Counted from the first letter of the stretch, positions 1 to 9,104 are shown. The stretch is 64,000 nt of DNA from Paenibacillus sp. W2I17 (GCF_030815985.1 NZ_JAUSXM010000001.1:4650001-4714000), one strand, 5' to 3'. A program made the numbers and translations. The notes: generated by a model not told the origin, from the sequence alone.

Positions 1-564
1 CTGATGCTCCCGGGCAAGGATGGTATGGATGTCTGTCGTGAGGTGCGCGCTCATCTGGAGATGCCAATCATTATGCTTACCGCCAAGGATGGCGAGATCG
101 ACAAGGTGCTTGGTCTGGAACTGGGCGCGGATGATTACGTGACGAAGCCATTCAGTACGCGTGAGTTGCTTGCACGGGTGAAGGCACAGATGCGCAGACG
201 GCAAAAGCTTGCGATTACGGCCGAAGCGCCGGAAGATGAGGAAAAGCAGGTCATGCGACTATTTGATCTGGCGTTTGATATGGACATGTATACGGCTTAC
301 AAAGGCGGGGAACCGCTCGATCTGACCCACCGTGAGTACGAACTTCTCTATTATATGGCGAAGCATTCCGGCAAGGTTATGACACGAGAACATCTGCTGC
401 AAGCGGTGTGGGGATATGAATATTTCGGCGATGTACGCACCGTGGATGTTACGATTCGTCGTCTGCGTGAGAAGATTGAGGAGAATCCAAGCAAACCGGA
501 AACGATTCTGACACGCCGCGGGCTCGGTTATCTCGTGCGCAGTGCCAAAAGCGTGGGGATATAA
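1..564 (+). CDS. walR: Response regulator WalR (5' end outside window)
   Basis: This is the C-terminal part of an OmpR-family response regulator. The frame is open from base 1 and the phospho-acceptor Asp, expected just before the visible LMLPG, lies outside the window. Visible are the receiver end with the conserved Lys of VTKPFS and a winged-helix domain with an [15 protein letters not shown] recognition-helix segment. Its stop overlaps the walK start by one base, so the two are co-translated. WalR is the essential regulator of cell-wall hydrolases in Firmicutes. The assignment rests on the sequence plus the walK-walH-walI-walJ neighbours, an order diagnostic of this system. Confidence 0.95.
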   Translation: MMLPGKDGMDVCREVRAHLEMPIIMLTAKDGEIDKVLGLELGADDYVTKPFSTRELLARVKAQMRRRQKLAITAEAPEDEEKQVMRLFDLAFDMDMYTAYKGGEPLDLTHREYELLYYMAKHSGKVMTREHLLQAVWGYEYFGDVRTVDVTIRRLREKIEENPSKPETILTRRGLGYLVRSAKSVGI

Positions 565-2414
565 TGGGCCGATTCGCGCGATTCTCGTTCTTCCGAACGA
601 TTCAGGCGAAATTGATAATTATCTATGTACTGCTGATTCTGATTGCGATGCAATTGATCGGCGTTTATTTTGTGAGCGCGATGAAGAACTCACTAACGAG
701 TAACTTTACGGAAGACTTGCAGGCGCGTGCGGAAATGCTATCGGTTCTCGTGGGGGAGACGATGGCGGGTGGAGAAGCAGAAGCTGGCGAGGACAAAACG
801 GAAAATCTGCGTGTGCTGGTGAACAACCTGTTCAACATTAATGGTGCCGAGATTCAGGTGCTGGATGCCAGCGGCAAAGTACTGACGACCTCGCTAAGTT
901 CACATTCGGATTATGTCGGGCGCAAAAATACCCAGACTGTCGTCAGTCGTGCGCTGCAAGGTATTCGGGACAATGAGGAATATATCGTGGACGAGGATAA
1001 TGTTCGCAAAAAGGTCGTCGCCAAGCCGGTGCTGTCCGGCGGCAAGATCATTGGTGCGGTCTACATCGCGGCATCCATGAACGAGCTGTATTCCACGATG
1101 GAGGGAATCAACAAAATCTTTATCTCCGGCATTTTGATTGCCTTGGTGCTAACGGCGGTACTTGGCGTGATCTTGTCCCATACGATAACGCAGCCGATTA
1201 AGGAAGTGACTCGGAGAGCGACAGCGGTCGCAGAAGGTAACTTCGATCAGCAGACACCTGTATTTGGCACGGATGAGATTGGTCAGCTCAGTCGGGCTTT
1301 TAACTATATGACCAGCAGGCTTCGAGATGCACTCTCCCAGAATGAAGAGGAGAAGGAGAAGCTGACCTCCATTCTGACCAATATGAGTGATGGTGTAGTG
1401 GCTACGGATGAGTACGGTAAAGTCATTCTCGTAAACCGTCGTGCCAGCAGCATTCTGGGTATGCATCCTGCGGATATTGAAGGAAGACACTTCGCTATAT
1501 TACTCGGCATTGATCCGGAGGATGCGGAAGCTCTCGCGAGTGGTTTCACAGGTTCAACGTTGCTGCAGATTGCACCCGCAGGACAAGAAGAACCTGTGGT
1601 CATTCGGATGACGTTTACACCGGTTCATCGGCGTGAACGGGGGATCACGGGAACGATTGCCGTACTTCAGGATGTTACGGAGCAGGAAGAACTTGAGGCA
1701 TCCCGGCGTGAATTCGTGGCCAATGTATCCCATGAACTGCGTACACCACTGACCACGATCAAGAGTTACGCGGAAGCGCTGGATGACGGTGCACTGGAAG
1801 ATCCGCAGCTTGCCGGTCGTTTCGTGGGTGTTATTCAGAACGAGACGGAGCGAATGATACGACTGGTTACGGATCTGTTGCATTTATCGCGGCTTGATTC
1901 CAAAGAAGCCATGCTACGTAAACAGCCAACTGATATTCTGGAAATGCTGGAGGAAGTGACCGATCGATTCTCGTTCCAGATGCATCAGAAGGATATTCAG
2001 CCTGTATTATCTGTGGAGAATGATATTCCGGCTGTTCCGCTGGATCGCGATCAGATTGATCAGGTGCTGGATAATGTCGTGTCCAATGCGCTGAAATATA
2101 CATTGGAAGGCGGCACTATTACGATTGCGGCTAGACGCAGTGATGAACACACACTTGCCATCTCGGTATCGGATACCGGAATGGGTATCCCACAGCGTGA
2201 TTTGGATCGCATTTTTGAGCGGTTTTATCGGGTGGACAAGGCTCGTTCCCGCAGTATGGGAGGCACAGGGCTGGGACTGTCCATTGCCCGGGAAATTGTG
2301 AAGGCACATGATGGCAGCATCTCTCTGGAGTCTGAGGTAGATGTGGGAACGACAGTAACGTTCACACTGCCGATGCGTGAGAAAGGGGGTGAGCACCGTG
2401 AAGGAACGGATTAA
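564..2414 (+). CDS. walK: Sensor histidine kinase WalK
   Basis: Membrane histidine kinase of 616 residues that phosphorylates WalR in response to the state of the cell wall. Domains in order: TM helix about 13-35, extracellular sensor about 36-183, TM helix about 184-206, HAMP, a PAS domain about 262-370, a HisKA dimerisation helix with phospho-acceptor His390 (VSHELRTP), and an ATPase domain with N-box NVVSNALKYT, DTGMGIP and GGTGLGLSIA. Length and architecture match the family. The ATG shares its first base with the walR stop. The end overlaps the walH start region, so the genes form one operon. Confidence 0.96.
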   Translation: MGRFARFSFFRTIQAKLIIIYVLLILIAMQLIGVYFVSAMKNSLTSNFTEDLQARAEMLSVLVGETMAGGEAEAGEDKTENLRVLVNNLFNINGAEIQVLDASGKVLTTSLSSHSDYVGRKNTQTVVSRALQGIRDNEEYIVDEDNVRKKVVAKPVLSGGKIIGAVYIAASMNELYSTMEGINKIFISGILIALVLTAVLGVILSHTITQPIKEVTRRATAVAEGNFDQQTPVFGTDEIGQLSRAFNYMTSRLRDALSQNEEEKEKLTSILTNMSDGVVATDEYGKVILVNRRASSILGMHPADIEGRHFAILLGIDPEDAEALASGFTGSTLLQIAPAGQEEPVVIRMTFTPVHRRERGITGTIAVLQDVTEQEELEASRREFVANVSHELRTPLTTIKSYAEALDDGALEDPQLAGRFVGVIQNETERMIRLVTDLLHLSRLDSKEAMLRKQPTDILEMLEEVTDRFSFQMHQKDIQPVLSVENDIPAVPLDRDQIDQVLDNVVSNALKYTLEGGTITIAARRSDEHTLAISVSDTGMGIPQRDLDRIFERFYRVDKARSRSMGGTGLGLSIAREIVKAHDGSISLESEVDVGTTVTFTLPMREKGGEHREGTD

Positions 2415-3678
2415 ATCCTTGGTGCTTGCTGCCCTTGTTGTAGCCAGTCTGGTTCAGAGTTATTTCCTGATCTACCGTTTGCCCGGAGGCGGGGATTCCA
2501 TTGTGACGTCAGAGACGAACTATGTGAAGACGGAAAATATGGGTCAGGAACGCAATATTGAAGAATTGATTTTCCCCGATCAGATGATTATTCATCTGGG
2601 TGAGGATAAACATACGGTGTTTTACCCTGGCAATACGTTCTATCAGTTGATCTATTCACGGTTACAGGGGCGGGCGTTCGATGATTTTCAGCGCCGGAGC
2701 GTGCAATCAGTGAACTGGGATCAGATTCGCAAGGAGAACCCTGGGTTTGAACTATCGTTCAAAGAGGGTATTCCCGTAGCATTGTTACAGCGGGTGATGA
2801 GGCTTGGGACGGATTCCTTGTTCCAAGGGGAGACGATTAACCGAATCTCGATCTATACGTCCAAAAATGAAACGAAGGCCCATGCGCTGTTCTTCAGCGC
2901 CAAGGGAGACGTGGTATATGAAGCAACGCAGGCGGACCTGACAGTGCAAGACGTGCAGCAGCATGTAGACTTTGGTGCGAACTGGACGCCATATACACTG
3001 ATGGACGGTGGGTATTATATCCCGGCGGAAGCTCTGGAGACGATTGAGGCGGATGTGCCAACAGGTCAGTTCACGGTTGAGCAGATGCAGCGTAGTCTGT
3101 TCTTCGATCCAAGTATGACCCGAAACATCCGGGAAAAAGATGGATCGGAGATCTACACGGACAGTAAACGTAGTCTGCAGGTAAAACAGGAACAGCGCTG
3201 GATCAGTTACACTGATCCGGCGGCACCGCCTGCGGGACAGATTGATCCCGCGAAGGATGCACTGTCTGCGGTTGATTTTGTGAATCAGCATGGCGGCTGG
3301 AAAGGCAGGTCGCGCATGATGCTGGAGACCGCTGACAGCAAGACACAGCTTGAATTCCAGCAGTACTACGGCAGTTATCCGATTATGGATTCCATGCAGT
3401 TCCGCTTTGGCACGATCAGCATGGAGATGCAGCAGGAGACGGTATCCAGCTATGAGCGATCACTGGAATACCTGAACGAAGGTGCAGAGACGAAGAAATC
3501 GGTCAAATTGCCTGGCGGAGACAAGCTGAAGGCTCTTATTAAAAAGGTAGCAGGTGAGAATCGCCAAGTCGTGGACGTGTACCCGGCATATCGTCCTTCT
3601 TCGATTGAGGACGGACTAAAGCTGATCCCGGTATGGGTTATTCGATTCGGAAATGGTGAGGAAACTACCGTATCTTGA
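2398..3678 (+). CDS. walH: WalK regulatory protein WalH (YycH)
   Basis: YycH-family protein that in Bacillus sits in the membrane and, with WalI, modulates WalK. A single N-terminal TM segment (LVLAALVVASLVQSYFLIY) is followed by a large extracytoplasmic domain. An upstream ATG at 2377 lies inside walK. I prefer the GTG at 2398 because a strong ribosome site (GAAAGGGGG, about 2381-2389) stands eight bases before it. This gives 426 residues and a 17-bp overlap with walK. Family members diverge strongly, so the call leans on position and topology as well as sequence. Confidence 0.88.
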   Translation: MKERIKSLVLAALVVASLVQSYFLIYRLPGGGDSIVTSETNYVKTENMGQERNIEELIFPDQMIIHLGEDKHTVFYPGNTFYQLIYSRLQGRAFDDFQRRSVQSVNWDQIRKENPGFELSFKEGIPVALLQRVMRLGTDSLFQGETINRISIYTSKNETKAHALFFSAKGDVVYEATQADLTVQDVQQHVDFGANWTPYTLMDGGYYIPAEALETIEADVPTGQFTVEQMQRSLFFDPSMTRNIREKDGSEIYTDSKRSLQVKQEQRWISYTDPAAPPAGQIDPAKDALSAVDFVNQHGGWKGRSRMMLETADSKTQLEFQQYYGSYPIMDSMQFRFGTISMEMQQETVSSYERSLEYLNEGAETKKSVKLPGGDKLKALIKKVAGENRQVVDVYPAYRPSSIEDGLKLIPVWVIRFGNGEETTVS

Positions 3679-3706
3679 TAGGTTATAGTCTTTGAACCAA
3701 AGAGTA

Positions 3707-3858
3707 GCTGTACTTTATCACTACGCGTGCAGAATAACCTTCCGATCGCTGTTACCCCCAGATTTCTTGGATTCCCTTTTAACACGGGAGAAATCTGGTG
3801 GTAAAGGCGAACGCTCCGCTTCTTCAGGTTATTTCTGCCCTCTCCGTTATCGTATAGC
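3707..3858 (-). repeat. Structured dispersed repeat, copy A (walH-walI spacer)
   Basis: One of three related roughly 150-bp elements in the window; this copy is inverted relative to copies at 6181-6325 and 47991-48141. Nested stems on the + strand: outer GCTGTAC (3707-3713) with GTATAGC (3852-3858); GCAG (3729-3732) with CTGC (3835-3838); AATAACCT (3733-3740) with AGGTTATT (3826-3833); and a perfect ten-pair inner hairpin, CCAGATTTCT (3758-3767) with AGAAATCTGG (3789-3798), capped by CCC/GGG. The unpaired blocks between the stems are conserved in all copies. It sits inside the wal operon between walH and walI. Confidence 0.8.
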
Positions 3859-3951
3859 TTTAAGTTCAAAGGCTATAAACGGCCAGTTACGGTGGAAGGT
3901 GTAGGCAACTTGAGAAAGTATTGCAAGCAGCTAAGTTAGGGGGGGAACGTT

Positions 3952-4695
3952 TTGGATTGGGGACGGGCGAAAAATGTGTTGATCTATGCCTTTCTGCTGC
4001 TCAATCTGGTGCTGGGATACCAGATCTGGATGGATGCGCGAGAGACGGCCGGAGCCAATCTGGACTTCACCTCACTGGCAGATAATACACAGCAGGCGAT
4101 GGAAGAGAAGGGTATCCAGGTACTGGCTCCGATTCCAAATGAAACGCCGAAGCTGCCAAAGTTGTCCTATGAGTTCATTGAAGAGGACAGGGCTGGCGTG
4201 GATATGGAACTGGAACAGCCTGTAGATAGCAAGCTGATCTTCTCGCAGAGTGAGCTGGAAGATGCATTAGAGCGTGAGATTCCACAGATCGGGACATACC
4301 GGCTGGATCAGCTGATGGCCGAGGATGGGGCTTTTGTGCTTCACCCACTGGTCGATGGCAAATGGCCGCTCTTCAATGTGAGTCTGGAGCTATTCTACAG
4401 CGACCAGAAAATAACAGGTTACCGTCAGACTCCGGTGCGGATTACAACCGCAGAGGAGAGCGATCAGCAGGTGCTTCCGGCGTCGAAGGCGCTGGGAACG
4501 CTGATCGAGAACTTTTTGCCAAATGATGCAATTGTCAAAGATATTCAGCTGGGCTATTACGGCCAGTTGTTCAATTCAGATATACAGGTAGCGATGCCGG
4601 CATGGCGGTTCGTGCTGGAAAGTGGCGAAGTGTTGTACGTGCAGGGCATCAGTGGGGATGTATTCAGTCCCAAGACAGACAAACCAGGGGAGTAA
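3952..4695 (+). CDS. walI: WalK regulatory protein WalI (YycI)
   Basis: YycI-family protein of 247 residues, the partner of WalH in controlling WalK at the membrane. It starts with DWGRAKN followed by one TM helix (VLIYAFLLLNLVLGYQIW) and an extracytoplasmic domain, the usual topology. The start is TTG at 3952, seven bases after an AGGGGGGG ribosome site. The spacer from walH is 273 bp and contains repeat copy A, which is long for genes normally placed end to end. It is followed closely by walJ. Confidence 0.9.
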   Translation: MDWGRAKNVLIYAFLLLNLVLGYQIWMDARETAGANLDFTSLADNTQQAMEEKGIQVLAPIPNETPKLPKLSYEFIEEDRAGVDMELEQPVDSKLIFSQSELEDALEREIPQIGTYRLDQLMAEDGAFVLHPLVDGKWPLFNVSLELFYSDQKITGYRQTPVRITTAEESDQQVLPASKALGTLIENFLPNDAIVKDIQLGYYGQLFNSDIQVAMPAWRFVLESGEVLYVQGISGDVFSPKTDKPGE

Positions 4696-4701
4696 TGCGT
4701 T

Positions 4702-5508
4702 ATGGGGATATATTTTACCGTGTTATCCAGCGGTTCGACAGGTAATGCCACAGTCATACAACATGGGGGTACCTCTCTCATGATTGACGCTGGTCTTAGT
4801 GCGAAGCGATTGGATGCACTGTTTCAGGAAAGGGAGATTTCTGGGGCAGAATTGGACGGGATTCTGGTTACACATGAACATTCCGATCACATTAAAGGAC
4901 TAGGCGCGATGTCTCGGAAATATAATTTACCAATCTACGCAAATCTGAATACGTGGGCGGCACTGGAGAAGTCGGTTGGGGCGATTCCAGAGGAAAACCG
5001 GAGGGTATTTGAGACGGGTGAAAAGCATGATTTTGGGTCACTGCGCGTGGAATCCTTTGGGATCTCACATGATGCAGCGGAGCCGGTAGGGTACACTTTC
5101 GATGATGGCACGGAGAAGCTATCTGTTGCAACAGATCTTGGATACATGAGCGACAAGGTTCGCGATGCCATCTCTGATTCTGATGTGCTGGTGCTGGAGG
5201 CGAATCATGATGTCGAATTACTGCGTATGGGACGTTATCCATGGAACACCAAGCGCCGGATTTTGAGCGACATTGGGCATTTGTCGAACGAAGCGGCAGG
5301 GGCAGCGCTTAGTGAACTGATGAACGGACGCATCAAGCGCACGTATCTGGCACATCTTAGCCGAGATCATAATATGATGGACTTGGCAAAAATGTCGGTG
5401 CGCGACGCGATGGAGAGCCGTGGATGCTTTTATCGGGACCATGAGTTCAAACTCTGTGATACGTATTACGACCGTCCTACGCCATGGGATAGGGTGGGTG
5501 AGCCATAA
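4702..5508 (+). CDS. walJ: MBL-fold metallohydrolase WalJ (YycJ)
   Basis: Cytoplasmic metallo-beta-lactamase-fold hydrolase of 268 residues. The metal-binding signature THEHSDH places His58, His60, Asp62 and His63 in the usual HxHxDH pattern. Further ligand motifs are SHDAAEPVGY, ATDLGYM and the late HLSRDH. YycJ proteins are the last member of the wal operon and have been linked to coordination of cell division with DNA replication; some are double-strand exonucleases. The ATG at 4702 follows a GGGGAG site and sits six bases after walI, consistent with co-transcription. Its 3' end overlaps a small opposing gene. Confidence 0.92.
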   Translation: MGIYFTVLSSGSTGNATVIQHGGTSLMIDAGLSAKRLDALFQEREISGAELDGILVTHEHSDHIKGLGAMSRKYNLPIYANLNTWAALEKSVGAIPEENRRVFETGEKHDFGSLRVESFGISHDAAEPVGYTFDDGTEKLSVATDLGYMSDKVRDAISDSDVLVLEANHDVELLRMGRYPWNTKRRILSDIGHLSNEAAGAALSELMNGRIKRTYLAHLSRDHNMMDLAKMSVRDAMESRGCFYRDHEFKLCDTYYDRPTPWDRVGEP

Positions 5509-5689
5509 AGCTGTCCAGTTCGGCGGCTTTGCGCTCGACTTCCTCGCGGGTTAGGATGCCTTTATCAATAAGTAGTTCAATGATGGTACTGAGTGCAAGG
5601 GTATTGCGATAGTGTTCTTCCTTGAGATCGGCCAGCTTGGCCGCCATATGAACTTCATCCATGGCTGTGAGTGTACGTGTGCGATCCAT
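5477..5689 (-). CDS. Small conserved-looking protein, unknown function
   Basis: A 70-residue acidic helical protein encoded opposite the end of walJ, overlapping its last 32 bases. The start is convincing: AGGAGG stands seven to eight bases before the ATG. The sequence contains amphipathic stretches (KLADLKEEHYRNTLALSTI, ELLIDKGILTREEVERKA) resembling a short coiled coil followed by the K/E-rich helix often seen in small Bacillales proteins. It has no signal peptide or membrane segment. I do not recognise a function. The real-gene call rests on the ribosome site and protein-like composition. Confidence 0.7.
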   Translation of the reverse strand: MDRTRTLTAMDEVHMAAKLADLKEEHYRNTLALSTIIELLIDKGILTREEVERKAAELDSFMAHPPYPMA

Positions 5690-5836
5690 ATATATCCTCC
5701 TCTATGAAGCTTCGAATTGTCTTTTACTATTATTGTAGTCAGGCTTGGTGGAAAACATTCCTCTTTTTGCCGCTAACATTTGTGTGATGAGACGTGTATG
5801 CTGAACCTGTGACTATGCAGGGGTGAAAAAGTTATT

Positions 5837-5927
5837 CAAATTTGCCAAAATGGCGCTTAGCGGACCGGATTTTGTGGTGATAGATACTATGGACCTTTAT
5901 TGTTAAGCGCGTTATAGCGGAAATTTG
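5837..5927. repeat. Spaced inverted repeat
   Basis: CAAATTTGCC (5837-5846) and GGCGCTTA (5852-5859) are mirrored by TAAGCGC (5904-5910) and GGAAATTTG (5919-5927). The two half-arms pair in nested order around a 44-bp centre, which suggests a cruciform or hairpin. It is unrelated in sequence to the three-copy repeat. Confidence 0.4.
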
Positions 5928-6180
5928 CTTCAATTTTCGTAAATATGCAACTTTTTTTGATTTGACGTGTTTAGTATATGAGGAGCATTGTGATTTTGGC
6001 TGTTTTGCGTGTGAAATGGCATGTCATAGAATGCGAGAGCATGATTGATAGAGTCACTGACAGAATGGCGTGTCCGTTCTGTTGTACATAGACGCTGTAT
6101 CTTGATTTGATGCCGGGATGCGGCGATATGCAAGACCATTTTATAAAAATGCAAAAAAGCATGGGAAACCGTTGGAGTCT

Positions 6181-6325
6181 TCACGTAACGAAGACGACAG
6201 AAGAAACCTGAAGAAACAGAGTGTTCGCCTTTAGGAACAAATTTTTACCTTGGAAGAGGGGATCAAAAAAATTTGTGAGTAACAGCGATCGGAAGGTTCG
6301 TCTGTTGGCGGAGTGGTGTATGTGA
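6181..6325 (+). repeat. Structured dispersed repeat, copy B (upstream of htrA)
   Basis: Second copy of the element at 3707-3858 (inverted) and 47991-48141. Stems: TCACGTA (6181-6187) with TATGTGA (6319-6325, one G-U pair); ACAGA with TCTGT; AACCT with AGGTT; and a perfect inner hairpin ACAAATTTTT with AAAAATTTGT. The bases in every stem differ from the other copies but still pair. The conserved blocks CCTGAAGAA, GTTCGCCTTT and AACAGCGATCGGAAGG are retained. It ends 80 bp before the htrA start, so it could lie in the htrA 5' leader. Confidence 0.8.
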
Positions 6326-6405
6326 GAACTCCATCGTTGATCCATGCGACAACTTAGGCGGCAGTCAGGGTCTTGATGCGTGACAACGAAGGGGAGAGGA
6401 TCACG

Positions 6406-7683
6406 ATGGGATTGTTTGGAGACGATTTTTATTCAACCAAAGTATCAAGACGCGCCGAACCTGAACAGAAAGGCAAACTTCAGATCATCCGCCCTGGAGG
6501 CAGAGCACGTGGACGTGACCGCTGGAGCAATCCGCGCAGATCGCGTACGGGAATCAGTTCCACAGTGAAAGTTGCTGTGATCAGCTCGGTGATCAGCTCC
6601 ATCGTGACCGTTACGCTGTTTAGCTTCATCACACAGCCCACATCGTTACCGCTGGCGAATGCTACAGGCAACGGTGGTGGAGGCGGTGCACAGACAGCGC
6701 AGGCAGCTGATCCATACGACCGGATTATCCAGGCGGCAGCCCAAGTTCGTCCTTCCGTGGTGAGCATTGTGAACCATAAAACGGGTAGCAGTCTATCGGT
6801 GGAAGATTCGGCGCTGGGCTCAGGGGTCATTTTCAAGAAGGAAGATGGCAAGGCCTACATTATGACCAACCACCACGTCGTGGAGGGTGCGAGTGATCTG
6901 GAGATTGTGACCGTAGATGGGGAGACACACAAAGCGAAGCTGGTTGGTAAAGACCGGGTAAGTGACATTGCGGTATTATCCGCAGAAGATAAAGGGCTGG
7001 GTGCAGTCGCGGAGATCGGTGATTCCAGCAAACTTCAGCGCGGTCAAACGGTGCTGGCGATCGGGAATCCGCTCGGTCTGGGTGGTACGCTGACATCCGG
7101 AATTGTCAGTTATACGGATCGTATTCTACCTGTATCGATTAATCAGGACGGGGTGTACGACTGGGAGCAAAACGTGATCCAGACGGATGCGGCGATTAAT
7201 GAAGGTAATAGCGGCGGTGCTTTGGTCGATCTGAACGGCAAAGTGGTCGGCATCAACACGATGAAGATCTCGGATACGGGCGTTGAAGGTCTCGGCTTCG
7301 CGATTCCGATGAACGAAGTGATGAAAACGGTAGATTCCCTGCTACTAAACGGCAAAGTATCTCGTCCATACCTGGGCGTGTACACGGTGGATCTGAGCAA
7401 CCCTTATGCACCACTGGATGACGAGCAGCGTAAAGATCTGAAGCTGCCATCTCATGTGGACAGCGGCGTGGTTGTGTTGGAAGCATCCGGTCCGGCGTCG
7501 GAAGCAGGTATGAAGCTGAATGATGTCATTACGGAATTTGACGGGCAAAAAATTACCTCCACGCTGGATCTGCGGAAGTATCTGTACGATGAGAAGAAGA
7601 TTGGGGATACCATCGAAGTAACCTTCTACCGGGATGGCAAAGCGGAGAAAGTATCGGTGAAGCTGACGGATAAACCGGAGTAA
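6406..7683 (+). CDS. htrA: HtrA-type serine protease (DegP/S1C)
   Basis: Membrane-anchored quality-control protease of 425 residues, cutting misfolded proteins at the outer face of the membrane. An N-terminal cytoplasmic stretch is followed by one TM helix (VAVISSVISSIVTVTLFSFI). The trypsin-like domain has His157 (TNHHVV), Asp187 (SDIAVL) and Ser269 (NEGNSGGAL), and a C-terminal PDZ domain follows. I chose the ATG at 6406 over 6373 because GGGGAGAGG precedes it at proper spacing. Its position after walJ matches the Bacillus yycJ-yyxA order. A clear terminator follows, so the operon ends here. Confidence 0.94.
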   Translation: MGLFGDDFYSTKVSRRAEPEQKGKLQIIRPGGRARGRDRWSNPRRSRTGISSTVKVAVISSVISSIVTVTLFSFITQPTSLPLANATGNGGGGGAQTAQAADPYDRIIQAAAQVRPSVVSIVNHKTGSSLSVEDSALGSGVIFKKEDGKAYIMTNHHVVEGASDLEIVTVDGETHKAKLVGKDRVSDIAVLSAEDKGLGAVAEIGDSSKLQRGQTVLAIGNPLGLGGTLTSGIVSYTDRILPVSINQDGVYDWEQNVIQTDAAINEGNSGGALVDLNGKVVGINTMKISDTGVEGLGFAIPMNEVMKTVDSLLLNGKVSRPYLGVYTVDLSNPYAPLDDEQRKDLKLPSHVDSGVVVLEASGPASEAGMKLNDVITEFDGQKITSTLDLRKYLYDEKKIGDTIEVTFYRDGKAEKVSVKLTDKPE

Positions 7684-7739
7684 GGGAAGTTCAACGAGCG
7701 AGCCTATACTGTTGCACGGATTGAAATAGGGAATGCTAG

Positions 7740-7772
7740 AAGAGTGATCAGATCAACTGACCACTCTTTTTT
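7740..7772 (+). terminator. Rho-independent terminator after htrA
   Basis: AAGAGTG and CACTCTT arms plus an inner TCAG/CTGA pair flank a short loop, followed directly by a run of six T. It lies 57 bp after the htrA stop. Confidence 0.8.
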
Positions 7773-8082
7773 AGTTGTTGGATGATGAGCATTACGCAAT
7801 GCTTGATTGTAAGGGGTGGGTTAGGTCGTAATTAAATAAGAAAAGGAGTACTTAACTGGTACTTACCACTGGACGACTATGAGTGGACTTGTTCATTCGA
7901 CAGTAAATGAGTAGATCAACCATTTTTATATTCTCCTGATCAGTTAGACCCGGAGCCAAAGGAGCAGATACATAAGACTAGGGCTGTGGTAAACTGTTGT
8001 CAATATGTTGGAGACGGTCGCTGATGAAATAACTTCTGTTTGTCGATCATATTTTTATTTCAGAATGGAAGGGGTATTTTTG
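7773..8082. other. Intergenic region, nothing assignable
   Basis: About 310 bp between the htrA terminator and the lipoprotein start. It has only the GGAAGGGG ribosome site at its right end. No ORF with a ribosome site and no clear promoter or RNA structure was seen. Confidence 0.5.
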
Positions 8083-8607
8083 ATGAAACATTTGAAGAAA
8101 AAGATGCTTGGGGGAACGAGTTTGGCTCTGTCCCTGTTTATGTTGTCCGCCTGTGGGTCTGAGGTAGCTACGACAGGATCATCTGTAGATACAAGTGCTC
8201 TGCAAGAGAAGATTGCAGGGCTTGAGAAGAAACTGGTGGAGCAGGGAGCCAAGAGCGTTGAGCAGGAGCAAAAGATCGCAGCACTTGAGACCAAGTTGAA
8301 TGAGCTGAGTACAAGTGTGATTGCGGTGGGTGAGACTGGTGGTCAAACGCCTGTAACATCGGGAAACAACGGATCGGCCGGGAAAGGCGACGGGGTACTG
8401 ATTACCTTTGCCCAGTATGAGAAGCTTGAGGTAGGCATGTCGGTGGGAGATGTCATCGAGATCCTCGGAGGCGAAGGTGAAGCGCTGAGTGAAGCGGAGA
8501 ACATGGTGGTGTACAACTATAAAGGCACAGCCGGCAATGGTGCCAATGCGGTTATAGCTTTTCAAGGTGGGAAGCTGTTGACGAAGGCGCAGTCGGGATT
8601 GAATTAA
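8083..8607 (+). CDS. Lipoprotein with coiled coil and BamE/DUF3862-like domain
   Basis: A 174-residue secreted lipoprotein. The signal peptide ends in the lipobox LSAC with Cys24 as the lipidated residue. Residues about 35-75 form a heptad-like coiled coil (LEKKLVEQ, EQKIAALETKLNEL). After a G/S/N linker, the C-terminal 70 residues (YEKLEVGMSVGDVIEILGG, then VVYNYKG and VIAFQGGKL) look like the small alpha/beta fold of BamE, DUF3862 and beta-lactamase-inhibitor-like proteins. The ATG at 8083 has a GGAAGGGG site; the ORF extends 26 codons further upstream without one. It is probably monocistronic. The exact role is unknown. Confidence 0.8.
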   Translation: MKHLKKKMLGGTSLALSLFMLSACGSEVATTGSSVDTSALQEKIAGLEKKLVEQGAKSVEQEQKIAALETKLNELSTSVIAVGETGGQTPVTSGNNGSAGKGDGVLITFAQYEKLEVGMSVGDVIEILGGEGEALSEAENMVVYNYKGTAGNGANAVIAFQGGKLLTKAQSGLN

Positions 8608-8623
8608 AGAGCGTGGATTAAGG

Positions 8624-8671
8624 AGCATTCTTTTCAGGGTACCGTGGAGGTATCTGGAAGGGATGCTTTTT
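8624..8671 (+). terminator. Terminator after the lipoprotein gene
   Basis: Long imperfect hairpin: AGCAT with ATGCT outside, TTTTCAG with CTGGAA, and GTACC with GGTA around a small loop, ending in five T. It is 16 bp after the stop. Confidence 0.75.
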
Positions 8672-8842
8672 GTGTTCTTTTACGGCGAATGGAGGGGTTT
8701 GGTGGAGGTTGGGCACGATAAATTAGGGCTGGGGGTTTCTTTTCGGCGGCAGGTGTGATAGAACTGAGAAGTGGCTATCCTGTAATGGGATAAGCGGTTG
8801 TGAATCGGGAACATAGCTGGTTACAGAAAGGATGCTTAACGG

Positions 8843-9010
8843 ATGTACGTTGTATGCAAAGAACACGTGGACATTGCCATCGACATGTTTGTCGATGAGT
8901 ATGAGGACGCTCCAGATATCGTTGATCTGAAGGAGACGGAATTTGCCGACTGGGACCCGCCTGCGAAATGTGCCGAGTGCGAACAGCATGCGGAATTCCT
9001 CGTCGTTTAG
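8843..9010 (+). CDS. yyzF: CxxH/CxxC protein YyzF
   Basis: A 55-residue protein, MYVVCKEHVDIAIDMFVDEY at its start, with paired metal-binding-type motifs CKEH near the N-terminus and CAEC near the C-terminus, ending AEFLVV. This matches the short CxxH/CxxC family (YyzF) found between htrA and rlmH in many Bacillales. The paired Cys/His motifs suggest a bound zinc. The ATG at 8843 follows a GAAAGGA site. The function in the cell is not known. A terminator-like hairpin follows about 95 bp later. Confidence 0.88.
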   Translation: MYVVCKEHVDIAIDMFVDEYEDAPDIVDLKETEFADWDPPAKCAECEQHAEFLVV

Positions 9011-9104
9011 CGTACTGTAGGAATTTGGTGGCCGGAGGCGTGACTTAGGTGGCGTTTCTGGCTGACTTTCCATCCGGTATGAACATCACAGCAAGAAGCC
9101 AAGG

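Larger units (their letters stand above)
5690..6405. other. Long intergenic region upstream of htrA
   Basis: About 700 bp without a convincing ORF. It holds a spaced inverted repeat (5837-5927), the second copy of the structured repeat (6181-6325), and the htrA ribosome site (GGGGAGAGG, about 6391-6399). No promoter hexamers stood out clearly. Confidence 0.6.

Noticed and set aside
3692..3904. 70-codon plus-strand ORF in the walH-walI spacer, similar in part to a frame at 47915-48154
   Set aside because: Both lie on copies of the structured repeat. The amino-acid similarity follows from the conserved DNA. The third copy does not keep the frame, and neither has a ribosome site.
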